This document shows positions 7,995-15,485 of a stretch of 22,261 bases of DNA, piece after piece (the first letter of the stretch is position 1; every line of letters starts with the position of its first letter). This stretch comes from Synergistaceae bacterium (GTDB lineage: Bacteria > Synergistota > Synergistia > Synergistales > Aminobacteriaceae). Below the pieces are notes generated by a model that made no database searches, was not told where the DNA came from, and worked only from the letters and a program-made list of their open reading frames with translations. A program made the position numbers and the translations under genes. The stretch is taken from positions 1 to 22,261 of the forward strand of contig JAITPZ010000124.1 in the NCBI GenBank assembly GCA_031289165.1. Direction: 5' to 3'.

Positions 7995-8314
7995 GTCTGT
8001 GTAATATTCTATAATCTGCGAAAGGTTTGTGCAATGCGGAAAGCCTGCGGAATATAGATTCGATTCGCGGATAAGTCATTTTTAGTTTATGATTTTCGTC
8101 CAACTTTTACTCTTTTACTGTGTGTAATTTTATATGCAGTACTTCATGGTTATTTATCAGACAGCGTATTAACCCGGCGTCAAAGGAATCGACTTCTGTG
8201 TAAAAGCTGAATGACTGTATGCATGTCCTGAAATGCGGAATTCGATTTTTAAAGACCCGGATTGGTAGGGTGGGTAGATGTGTTTTGCCCAAAATTGGGA
8301 AGGAGGAGTTTGCA
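7995..8314. promoter_or_regulatory. AT-rich promoter and long leader region of the acyl-CoA dehydrogenase operon
   Basis: No gene is seen here. Two plus-strand promoter candidates exist: TATAAT at 8010-8015 without a consensus -35 but next to the repeat box at 7982-7994, as in activator-dependent promoters; and TTACTC (8107-8112) - 17 bases - TTATAT (8130-8135). Either gives a leader of roughly 180-300 bases before the TTG start. CCCAAAATTGGG (8288-8299) is a small dyad directly before the Shine-Dalgarno. No known riboswitch is recognised. Confidence 0.35.
8300..8306 (+). promoter_or_regulatory. Ribosome binding site fixing a TTG start
   Basis: AAGGAGG lies 8 bases before TTG at 8315, the point where similarity to acyl-CoA dehydrogenases begins. 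The in-frame ATG at 8219 has no such site. Confidence 0.8.
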
Positions 8315-9472
8315 TTGCATTTCTTCGAATTTACTGAAGAGCAGAAGATGTTGCGTAAGGCCGTGAGGGAGTTTGTTGATGCCGAAATAGCCCCGAAGGC
8401 TGCGGAGTGGGACGAAAAGGACGTCTGTCCCGTCGAGCTTTTCAAGAAAATGGGTGAGTTGGGCATCAACGGAATTTTCGTTCCCGAGCAGTACGGCGGG
8501 GCAGGCCAGGGCTCCGTAGCGCGCGCGATTTGCCTCGAGGAGATTTCCCGTCACTCGGCCGGATTGGGCATCGCTATGATGACGCACCACATGGGCCCCT
8601 ATCCCATTCTTCTGTACGGCACGGAAGAGCAGAAGAAGAAGTACATTCCCGACCTCTGTTCGGGCAAGAAGGTTGGCGGACTCGCCGTGACCGAGCCGGG
8701 CGGCGGATCGGATTTCAGCGGACAGAAGACGACCGGTGAAAAGAAGGACGGCGGTTGGGTGCTCAACGGCAGAAAGTGCTTCATCACCAATTCGCACATC
8801 GCCGATACGTCGGTCGTGACCGCGAAAACGGGCGAGGACGAGAAGGGCCGTCCGAAGCTGTCCGCCTTCATCGTGGAAAAGGGCACGAAGGGCTTCGAGG
8901 CCGGCCGTAAGGAACACAAGCTCGGACTTCGCGGCTCCGTCACGGGCGACGTCGTGCTGACGGACGTCAAGGTTCCGGCGGATGCGCTTCTCGGCAAGGA
9001 AGGCGACGGCGCGAAGATCGGCATGAACGCCATCGGCGAGGTCGGCCGCGCGGGCATGAGCGCCATCTGTGTCGGCATTCTGAGAGGCTGCGTCGAGGAA
9101 GCGGTAAAGTTTTCCAACGAGCGCATCGTTTACGGAAAGCCCATCTCCAAGCTGCAGGCCATCCAGTTCGAAGTGGCGAAGATCCGGACGTACTACGAGG
9201 CCGCCCGCCTGATGACCTACTCCGCGGCAAGCCTGAAGGACGACGGAAAGCCCTGCGCCAACGAAGTTGCCATGGCGAAGTACTTCTCCACCGAGTACGC
9301 GACGGACGCTTCCAAGAGGCTGATGGACCTGATGGGCGGATACGGCGTCATCAACGAGTACCCCGTCGGTCGCTTCCTGCGTGACGCGCTGGCGTCCATC
9401 CCCTCCGGCGGCACCTCCCACATCATGCAGATCATCATAGCGGCCAACACCCTGAGCGGTTTCCAGCCCTAA
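8315..9472 (+). CDS. Acyl-CoA dehydrogenase family protein with atypical active site
   Basis: 385 residues from a TTG start, the normal ACAD length. The usual ACAD architecture is visible: N-terminal helical domain (FEFTEEQKMLRKAVREFV), the FAD-binding TEPGGGSD (126-133), RKCFITN, the acyl-binding beta domain, ERIVYGKPISKLQAIQF in the C-terminal helices, then LMGGYGVINEYPVGRFLRDA. The flavin-dependent family oxidises acyl-CoA (or reduces enoyl-CoA) at C2-C3 and passes electrons to ETF. Unusually, the position of the catalytic Glu in short/medium-chain enzymes (YEGT) reads SGGT (Gly365), and the alternative Glu position used by isovaleryl-/long-chain enzymes is also Gly by my alignment. Heads a unit with etfB and etfA. 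The substrate and direction are undetermined; it could be an enoyl-CoA reductase or have another base. Confidence 0.9.
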   Translation: MHFFEFTEEQKMLRKAVREFVDAEIAPKAAEWDEKDVCPVELFKKMGELGINGIFVPEQYGGAGQGSVARAICLEEISRHSAGLGIAMMTHHMGPYPILLYGTEEQKKKYIPDLCSGKKVGGLAVTEPGGGSDFSGQKTTGEKKDGGWVLNGRKCFITNSHIADTSVVTAKTGEDEKGRPKLSAFIVEKGTKGFEAGRKEHKLGLRGSVTGDVVLTDVKVPADALLGKEGDGAKIGMNAIGEVGRAGMSAICVGILRGCVEEAVKFSNERIVYGKPISKLQAIQFEVAKIRTYYEAARLMTYSAASLKDDGKPCANEVAMAKYFSTEYATDASKRLMDLMGGYGVINEYPVGRFLRDALASIPSGGTSHIMQIIIAANTLSGFQP

Positions 9473-9477
9473 AAACC

Positions 9478-10320
9478 ATGCCGTATAACATTGCCGTCTG
9501 CGTAAAGCCCGTTCCCGATCCCAAGCACTACGACAGGGTCACTATTGACCCCGTTAAGAAAACCATTACCCGCGCGGGGATTCCTACCCTGATCAATCCG
9601 CCGGACAAAAGCGCCATTGAGGCGGCTCTGCAGTTGCGTGAGCGCTGCGGGGGTTCCGTCGTGGTGATTTCCATGGCTCCGCCGGACGGGGCGGAAATTT
9701 TACGCGAGGTTCTGGCGATGGGCGCGGATGAGGCCTTCCTTTTGAGCGACCGGGCCCTCGGCGGAGCGGATACACTGGCCACGTCGTACACGCTCCTGCA
9801 CGGGCTGAAAAAAATAGAAGCCGCGAAGGGATTCCGGTTCGATATCGTTCTGTGCGGCAACGAAACCGCCGACGGCGCCACGGCTCAGGTGTCCTCTCAG
9901 CTGGGGGAATGGCTGGAGTATCCTCACCTGTGGAACGTCTCGGCGCTGGAGTCGAAGGGCACGGACGGAGAAGGAAAAGAGACGTTTTTACTCAGGACGA
10001 AAATGGAAAACGGTTACATGGAGTGGACGGCGCAAACTCCTTTTGTGCTGGGAATCGCCAGAGACATGACCAAACCCCGCTTCACCTCCGTCATGGGAAT
10101 CATGAAAGCGAAGAATAAGCCCCTGACGGTCTGGAACCGGGCGGACCTCGACACGGCGGAGGACACGTACCTCGGCCTGCCGGGTTCCCCCACCCAGCCG
10201 GGCGTGATTTTCTCGCCGGACCTGAAGCGGTCGGGAGAGCTTCTGACGGGCACTCCGGAGGAAATTGTGGGACGCATCACGGCCATTCTCAGAGCCAGCG
10301 GCGTTGTGACAGGTGGTTGA
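9478..10320 (+). CDS. etfB: Electron transfer flavoprotein subunit beta
   Basis: 280 residues, slightly longer than the common 250-265. The EtfB pattern is clear: CVKPVPDPKH at the N-terminus, then IDPVKKTITRAGIPTLINPPDKSAIEAAL (24-52), MGADEAFLLSDRALGGADTLATSY and the nucleotide-binding segment LCGNETADGATAQVSSQL (125-142). In many ETFs this last motif reads GRQAIDGDTAQ, so it differs at the first positions. With EtfA it shuttles electrons between the dehydrogenase and another carrier; whether it bifurcates to ferredoxin and NAD cannot be settled here. It starts 5 bases after the dehydrogenase stop without an obvious Shine-Dalgarno, suggesting translational coupling. Confidence 0.93.
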   Translation: MPYNIAVCVKPVPDPKHYDRVTIDPVKKTITRAGIPTLINPPDKSAIEAALQLRERCGGSVVVISMAPPDGAEILREVLAMGADEAFLLSDRALGGADTLATSYTLLHGLKKIEAAKGFRFDIVLCGNETADGATAQVSSQLGEWLEYPHLWNVSALESKGTDGEGKETFLLRTKMENGYMEWTAQTPFVLGIARDMTKPRFTSVMGIMKAKNKPLTVWNRADLDTAEDTYLGLPGSPTQPGVIFSPDLKRSGELLTGTPEEIVGRITAILRASGVVTGG

Positions 10321-10324
10321 GATC

Positions 10325-11323
10325 ATGAGCAAAAAAATATGGGTACATGCCGAAGTCGCCGACGGCAAACTGCTGAACGTCACCTTCGAACTTCTCTCCA
10401 AGGCGCACGAACTCGCCGAAGCCTTGGGGAAGGATACCGTGGTGGAGACGACTCTCCTCGGAAGCGAACTTGAGGAGGAGGCCCGGCGCCTGGCGGAGTG
10501 GGGCGCAGAGACGGTTTACCTGGTGGACGACCCGGATCTTCAGATGTATTCGCCCGTGACTTACGTTCCTGTCCTGGCGGGACTTGCGACATCTCACGGA
10601 CCCGACATCTGGCTTTTCGGAGCTACCGCCGTGGGTTCCACTCTGGGGCCCGCCGTGGCCGCGCGTTTGAAAACGGGCATGGCCGCCCACTGCGTCGATC
10701 TTCGTATCAATGAAGGGGGAAAGCTGTCGGCTTACGTTCCCTCCTTCGGCGGAAAGGTTATCGGGGAAATTCTGTGCCCCGACAGAACGCCTCAGATGGC
10801 CAGCGTCAAGCCGGCTATCTTCGTCAAAAAGGATCCGGTCCCGGTGAAGGGGCGAATCGAGAAGCAGGACCTGTCGGCCTGGAAGGGAAAGCTCGGAACG
10901 GGAACCCTGAAACCGGTGAACGTCGTCCGACGTCCCCCTCAGGGGATGCCTTTGAACGAGGCCGAGGTCGTCGTATGCGGAGGGTTTGGCGTCGGCAGCA
11001 GGGAAAACTGGCAATTGCTGGAGGAGCTCGCTCGATATCTGAACGGCGCCACGGCCTGCACCCGGCCCCCGGTGGACGAGGGCTGGAGCGGAGAATACTG
11101 CATGGTGGGGACCAGCGGGCAGAGCATTCGTCCGAAGGTCTACATCGGGTTCGGCATCTCCGGCGCAACGCACCATATATGCGGAATGAACGAGGCGGGA
11201 GTGGTCATCAGCGTCAATCGCGACGAGGAAGCGCCCATTTTCCAGGTCTCGGACTTCCGGGTCGCGGCCGACGTGAACAGCATTCTTCCTCTGCTGATCG
11301 AGGCGGTCAGGCCAAAAACGTAA
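10325..11323 (+). CDS. etfA: Electron transfer flavoprotein subunit alpha, divergent FAD site
   Basis: 332 residues from ATG 10325, chosen because AGGTGG lies 8 bases upstream; GTG at 10313 is an alternative overlapping etfB. The N-terminal domain carries FGATAVGSTLGPAVAARL (98-115) and PSFGGKVIGEI. The C-terminal FAD domain carries ENWQLLEELARYL, ATACTRPPVDEGW, GFGISGATHHICGM (275-288) and EEAPIFQVSDF (301-311). Normally this domain has a GGRG arginine and a VGQTG motif contacting FAD; here they read GGFG (Phe221) and VGTSG (Thr263-Ser264), while the histidine of the GISGA..H motif is kept (His284). This suggests altered flavin potential or a distinct ETF subclass. Last gene of the acd-etfBA unit. 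Confidence 0.93.
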   Translation: MSKKIWVHAEVADGKLLNVTFELLSKAHELAEALGKDTVVETTLLGSELEEEARRLAEWGAETVYLVDDPDLQMYSPVTYVPVLAGLATSHGPDIWLFGATAVGSTLGPAVAARLKTGMAAHCVDLRINEGGKLSAYVPSFGGKVIGEILCPDRTPQMASVKPAIFVKKDPVPVKGRIEKQDLSAWKGKLGTGTLKPVNVVRRPPQGMPLNEAEVVVCGGFGVGSRENWQLLEELARYLNGATACTRPPVDEGWSGEYCMVGTSGQSIRPKVYIGFGISGATHHICGMNEAGVVISVNRDEEAPIFQVSDFRVAADVNSILPLLIEAVRPKT

Positions 11324-11340
11324 CAGGACGGGGGACGCGC

Positions 11341-11359
11341 GGGACTCTTCGGGGTTTTT
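11341..11359 (+). terminator. Weak terminator after etfA
   Basis: GACTC-TTCG-GGGTT forms a short stem (with a G·U pair) capped by a TTCG loop and followed by five Ts. It lies 18 bases after the etfA stop. The stem is short, so readthrough to the crotonase gene is likely. Confidence 0.4.
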
Positions 11360-11510
11360 GCCGGCCCCCTCATTTTAGTAATTAGTAAGAAAAAAACGCG
11401 ACTTACGACTTCAAAGAACGGATTAGACAGACACAGCGGCGTATTCGGTAAGCGGCCCGTCAAAAACGAGGCCGCAGGGATTTTTAATAAAAATTTAAGG
11501 AGGTCTACAT

Positions 11511-12290
11511 ATGAAGAATTTGCTTTTGGATGTTGCGGACGGAATCGCGGTCGTCACCATTAATCGTCCCCAGGCCCTCAACGCTCTTAACAGCGAGACT
11601 CTTACGGAACTCAGCGACTGTTTCAGCGAAATCGAGAAGCGCGATGACGTGAAGGTTCTCATCCTTACCGGTTCCGGCGAGAAGTCCTTCGTCGCCGGCG
11701 CGGACATCACCGAGATGGCCCCCGAGTCGGCCATTCAGGGCCGGTACAGGGGGCTTTTGGCCAAGGCCGCCTTCGAGAAGCTGGAGAACATGCGCCAGGT
11801 CACCATCGCCGCTGTGAACGGCTTCGCTCTGGGCGGCGGCTGCGAGATCTCCATGGCCTGCGACATTCGCATCGCGTCTGAGAACGCCAAGTTCGGTCAG
11901 CCCGAGGTCGGTCTGGGCACCATCCCCGGCTTCGGCGGCACGCAGCGCCTGCCCCGTCTCGTGGGCAAGGGCCGCGCGAAGGAACTGATCTTCACCGGCG
12001 GCATGATCGACGCCAACGAGGCTTACCGCATCGGACTGGCCAACAAGGTCGTTCCCCCGGCCGAGTTGATCAACGAATCCAAAGCAATGGCGAAGAAGAT
12101 CATGGCCAACAGCAGCTATGCCGTCTCGTTAGCCAAGGAAGCCATCAACACCGGTCTCGACGTGGACCTGAACACCGGTCTGAAGCTCGAGGCGGACCTG
12201 TTCGGCTTCACGTTCGCCACCGCGGACAAGAAGGAAGGCATGGGGGCGTTCGTGGAGAAACGCAAGGAGAAGAAGTTTACCGATTTTTAA
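11511..12290 (+). CDS. Enoyl-CoA hydratase / 3-hydroxyacyl-CoA dehydratase (crotonase)
   Basis: 259 residues, standard crotonase length. Both catalytic glutamates are present: Glu112 in GGGCE and Glu132 in FGQPEVGLG. The CoA/oxyanion segments FVAGADI (60-66) and NGFALGGG are typical, as is GTIPGFGGTQRLPRLVG. This makes reversible syn-hydration of a short enoyl-CoA (crotonyl-CoA type) the likely reaction; it strongly resembles clostridial Crt. AAGGAGG about 8 bases before the ATG is a strong binding site. The nearly 190-base gap from etfA suggests a separate unit or partial readthrough. The next genes encode the CoA transferase and a permease, so it probably acts on the imported acid after CoA activation. 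Confidence 0.93.
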   Translation: MKNLLLDVADGIAVVTINRPQALNALNSETLTELSDCFSEIEKRDDVKVLILTGSGEKSFVAGADITEMAPESAIQGRYRGLLAKAAFEKLENMRQVTIAAVNGFALGGGCEISMACDIRIASENAKFGQPEVGLGTIPGFGGTQRLPRLVGKGRAKELIFTGGMIDANEAYRIGLANKVVPPAELINESKAMAKKIMANSSYAVSLAKEAINTGLDVDLNTGLKLEADLFGFTFATADKKEGMGAFVEKRKEKKFTDF

Positions 12291-12324
12291 GAGTACCCGG
12301 TCGCGGGCTGACCTTTTAAATCGG

Positions 12325-12351
12325 CCTTTCATGGATTTCAAAGCTGAAAGG
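12325..12351 (+). promoter_or_regulatory. Hairpin overlapping the CoA-transferase ribosome binding site
   Basis: CCTTTCA (12325-12331) is perfectly complementary to TGAAAGG (12345-12351) with a 13-base loop. The second arm contains most of the Shine-Dalgarno AAAGGAG for the gene at 12362, so folding would hide the site. Confidence 0.4.
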
Positions 12352-12361
12352 AGTTAAAGAC

Positions 12362-13921
12362 ATGGCGAAAAAACCAATTATAACCGCGGCGGAAGCCGCT
12401 CAGTGGGTTAAGGACAACGACGTCATCACCAGCGGCGGTTTTGTGGGCAGCTGTATGCCCGAGGCTCTGACCAAAGCCCTCGAAAAACGGTTTCTGGACA
12501 CGGGGTCCCCTAAAAAATTGACGCTCATCTACGCCGCCGGCCAGGGTAACCGGGACGGCAGCGGTGCTGACCACTACGCTCACGATGGGATGCTGAAGCG
12601 CGTCATCGGCGGTCACTTCAATTTGGCGCCCGCCCTTGGCAAGCTGGCCATCGAAAACAAGGTCGAAGCCTACAACCTGCCCCAGGGCGTCATCGCCCAG
12701 CTCTATCGGGACATCGCGGGACACAAGCTGGGCACCCTCACGCATGTGGGTCTCAACACCTTCGCCGACCCCCGCATCGAGGGCGGAAAGCTCAACAGCG
12801 TCACGAAGGAAGACATCGTGGAGGTCGTCAACATTCTGGGGCAGGAGCGGCTGCTTTATAAGGCCATTCCCCTGAACGTGGCCTTCCTGCGGGGTACTTA
12901 CGCGGACGAGAACGGCAACGTCACCCTGGAGCACGAGGTGTGCCCGCTTGAGGCGACTTCTATCGCCCAGGCCGTCAAAAACAGCGGCGGCAAGGTAGTC
13001 GTTCAGGTGGAAAAAATCGTGGAGGCGGCTTCTCTGGATCCCAGACTGGTCAAAATTCCGGGTATCTACGTGGATGCGCTCGTGATCGCGGAGGACAAGG
13101 CCGATCACGCGCAGTGCGTGGGTTGCGACTACGACGGTTCCATGAGCGGCGAGTTCCGGATTCCCCTGACCGGCATGAAGTTCCCGCCCCTCGACGCGAA
13201 GAAAATCATCGGCCGCAGGGCCGCGATGGAGCTCACGGCCAACTCCGTGGTCAACCTGGGTATCGGCATTCCCGAGTACATCTCCATGGTGGCCAGCGAG
13301 GAGGGCATCGGCGACTACATGACCCTGACCGTCGAGGCCGGGCCGGTGGGCGGCGTGCCTCAGGGCGGCTCCAAATTCGGCGGCTCCGTGAACGCCGACT
13401 CTCTTCTCGACGAGGGCTATCAGTTCGACTTCTACGACGGCGGCGGGGTGGACCTGGCCTTCCTTGGCCTGGCTCAGGCCGACAAAGCGGGCAATATCAA
13501 CGTCAGCAAGTTCGGCCCGAGAATTGCCGGCTGCGGCGGGTTTGTCAACATCACCCAGAACGCCAAGCGGGTGTTCTTCTGCGGCACCTTCACGGCGGAC
13601 GGGCTCAAAACCAAAGTGGAAGGCGGCAAGCTGGTCGTCACCCAGGAGGGTAAGGAGCGCAAGTTCATCGACATAGTGGAGCAGATCACCTTCAGCGGCG
13701 TTTACGCCGCCAAAACCGGCCAGCCCGTTCTCTACATCACCGAGCGGGCGGTCCTTGAGCTGCGGAAGGATGGAGTCTACCTCACCGAGGTGGCTCCGGG
13801 AATCGACGTGAAGACCCAGGTGGTCGATCTCATGGGCTTCGAGCCGAAGATGGAAGGTACTCCAAAGCTGATGGATTCCCGCATCTTCGTCGACGCTCTG
13901 ATGGGGCTTAAAAAGAGCTGA
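12362..13921 (+). CDS. Fused family I acyl-CoA:acetate/3-oxoacid CoA-transferase
   Basis: 519 residues joining the alpha-like (1-~255) and beta-like (~275-519) halves in one chain, as in propionate CoA-transferase and YdiF. The alpha half has the glycine loop ITSGGFVGSCMPEAL (22-36) and NLPQGVIAQLYRDIA. The beta half has NLGIGIPEYI (298-307) and VEAGPVGGVPQGG, where Glu325 is the expected nucleophile that forms the glutamyl-CoA thioester. It moves CoA between a donor such as acetyl-CoA and a short-chain acid, activating the acid without spending ATP. It lies between a crotonase and a GntP permease, so the substrate is probably an imported hydroxy-, enoic or dicarboxylic acid. The start follows AAAGGAG. 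Donor and acceptor are not readable from sequence. Confidence 0.93.
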   Translation: MAKKPIITAAEAAQWVKDNDVITSGGFVGSCMPEALTKALEKRFLDTGSPKKLTLIYAAGQGNRDGSGADHYAHDGMLKRVIGGHFNLAPALGKLAIENKVEAYNLPQGVIAQLYRDIAGHKLGTLTHVGLNTFADPRIEGGKLNSVTKEDIVEVVNILGQERLLYKAIPLNVAFLRGTYADENGNVTLEHEVCPLEATSIAQAVKNSGGKVVVQVEKIVEAASLDPRLVKIPGIYVDALVIAEDKADHAQCVGCDYDGSMSGEFRIPLTGMKFPPLDAKKIIGRRAAMELTANSVVNLGIGIPEYISMVASEEGIGDYMTLTVEAGPVGGVPQGGSKFGGSVNADSLLDEGYQFDFYDGGGVDLAFLGLAQADKAGNINVSKFGPRIAGCGGFVNITQNAKRVFFCGTFTADGLKTKVEGGKLVVTQEGKERKFIDIVEQITFSGVYAAKTGQPVLYITERAVLELRKDGVYLTEVAPGIDVKTQVVDLMGFEPKMEGTPKLMDSRIFVDALMGLKKS

Positions 13922-13928
13922 CGGGAGA

Positions 13929-13943
13929 AAGCCCGCAGGGCTT
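13929..13943 (+). other. Small intergenic hairpin between CoA-transferase and permease
   Basis: AAGCCC-GCA-GGGCTT is a perfect 6-bp stem in the 54-base gap. No U-tract follows, so it may stabilise or process the message more than terminate it. Confidence 0.3.
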
Positions 13944-13975
13944 CCTAAATCTATGACAAAGAGGGTTTATATTCG

Positions 13976-15346
13976 ATGAATACTGGAATTCTCATCCTTT
14001 TAATCGCTTTTATTCTGTTCGGCGTCCTGGCGTTCCGGCAGCTGAACGCGCTTATTCTGGCGCCCATCGTGACGATTTTCGTGCTGGTCTGCTTCGGAAT
14101 GCCCATCCTCGGCAGCCTGAAGTGGCCCACCACAGCCCAGTGGGACTTTGGAACCGGTTTGATCGGCGCCTTCATGCCCAACGCCTCCAAGTACGTCACC
14201 CAGTACTTCCTGGTGTTCTTCGTGGGAGCGCTGTTCGGCGCCGTGTACCAGTTCACCGGCGCGGCCAAGGCAATCGCGAAGTGGATGGCCGGCGCGTGCC
14301 GCGGGCACTTCGTCGCCGGCATCATCATGACGATCACCGGCATTCTGACCTACGGCGGCATCAGCGGCTTCGTGGTGTTCTTCGTCATCTATCCCATCGC
14401 GCTTCACGTTTTCCGCGAGGCGGGCGTCACCCGTCGCCTCATCCCGGGGGCCATCTCGGCGGGAACCTGGACCTGGTCCATGTACGGCCCCGGCACTCCG
14501 GCGATCCAGAACGTCATACCCGTTAACGAACTGGGCACCCGCCCCACTGCAGCCTTCCTCCCCGCCGTCATCATCACGATCCTCTCTTACCTGCTGATTT
14601 TCGGGTGGCTGGAGTACCGGACCGCTTCCTTCAAGAGAAGAGGGATTCCGTTCGAAGATGACGCCATCCGCATAAAGCTCACTGAGGATGAACTTCGAAG
14701 CGAGGAGAAGGATGAGGACCTGCCCAACGTGTGGCTTTCGTTTGTTCCCATCATCCTGATCCTGTTCTTCTTCAACGCCCCGCTGTTTAACGGCAGAGGG
14801 CTTCCTGTCGAGACAGCCGTCTTTATCGGCGTGGCCGTTGCCACATTTCTGTTCTGGAATCGCGTCAAGGATGGCATCAGCGGCTGGATTAAGGTATTCA
14901 ACAAGGGCGCGGCCGACAGCGGCGTGGCCATCCTGAACACCGCCATCGTTGTGGGCTTCGGCGGAGTGGTTCAGCAGACCCAGGGCTTCAAGGATCTGAT
15001 CGCCTGGCTTCAGACTCTGCAGATGGACCCGCTGTACTTCGTCTTTATCACTGTGGCCATCGCGGCCGGGGCCTGCGGCTCCGCCTCCGGCGGTCTGGGC
15101 GTCGCCTTCAACGCTCTGAAAGAGACCTACAGAATCTTGGGCGCTAACTTTGAACACGTCCACCGCATCGCGGCTATCGCCTCCGGCACCCTGGACAGCC
15201 TTCCCCACCAGGGCGCGCAGATCACCCTTCTGGGCATCTGCAAGCTGAACCACAAGGAAGGTTACTGGGACATCTTCATCACCCAGATCATCATCCCCAT
15301 CATCGCGGGCATCGTCTTTATCTCGCTGGCCCAGATGGGAATGTAG
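13976..15346 (+). CDS. GntP-family permease (first of two)
   Basis: 456 residues, strongly hydrophobic, with about 11-12 membrane segments; the first begins at residue 4 (ILILLIAFILFGVL). The family-typical features are the repeated internal Gly/Ser loops: GILTYGGISGFVVFF, YGPGTPAIQNVIPVNEL, and the late CGSASGGLGVAFNAL and SGTLDSLPHQGAQIT. A charged cytoplasmic loop (about 213-248, KRRGIPFEDD to EEKDEDLP) divides the protein. GntP carriers import small hydroxy-carboxylates such as gluconate, glycerate or 3-hydroxybutyrate with protons. It follows the CoA-transferase by 54 bases, so its substrate is likely the acid that enzyme activates. GAGGG 11 bases before the ATG is a modest site. A strong terminator follows. 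Confidence 0.88.
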   Translation: MNTGILILLIAFILFGVLAFRQLNALILAPIVTIFVLVCFGMPILGSLKWPTTAQWDFGTGLIGAFMPNASKYVTQYFLVFFVGALFGAVYQFTGAAKAIAKWMAGACRGHFVAGIIMTITGILTYGGISGFVVFFVIYPIALHVFREAGVTRRLIPGAISAGTWTWSMYGPGTPAIQNVIPVNELGTRPTAAFLPAVIITILSYLLIFGWLEYRTASFKRRGIPFEDDAIRIKLTEDELRSEEKDEDLPNVWLSFVPIILILFFFNAPLFNGRGLPVETAVFIGVAVATFLFWNRVKDGISGWIKVFNKGAADSGVAILNTAIVVGFGGVVQQTQGFKDLIAWLQTLQMDPLYFVFITVAIAAGACGSASGGLGVAFNALKETYRILGANFEHVHRIAAIASGTLDSLPHQGAQITLLGICKLNHKEGYWDIFITQIIIPIIAGIVFISLAQMGM

Positions 15347-15395
15347 AGAGCTTTTCGGAGCTTTTTGGAGACCTGAAATCGAACATCGCTGCAAG

Positions 15396-15436
15396 AACCC
15401 GTGGATCTCAAAGCAGGAGATTCATGGGTTTTTTTA
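15396..15436 (+). terminator. Rho-independent terminator after the first permease
   Basis: AACCCGTGGATCTC (15396-15409) pairs along 14 positions, with two G·U pairs, with GAGATTCATGGGTT (15417-15430) and is followed by a run of Ts. It ends the crotonase-transferase-permease unit, so the second permease needs its own promoter or readthrough. I see no clear promoter: TACTAT at 15462-15467 has no fitting -35. Confidence 0.85.
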
Positions 15437-15485
15437 TTCTGCATCACCGGGTTGAGCATCATACTATGAGATAGGGCGTGTAAAT

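Noticed and set aside
8219..8314. N-terminal extension of the acyl-CoA dehydrogenase from an upstream ATG
   Set aside because: The 32 extra residues do not look like ACAD sequence, and AAGGAGG sits 8 bases before the TTG at 8315, where similarity begins.
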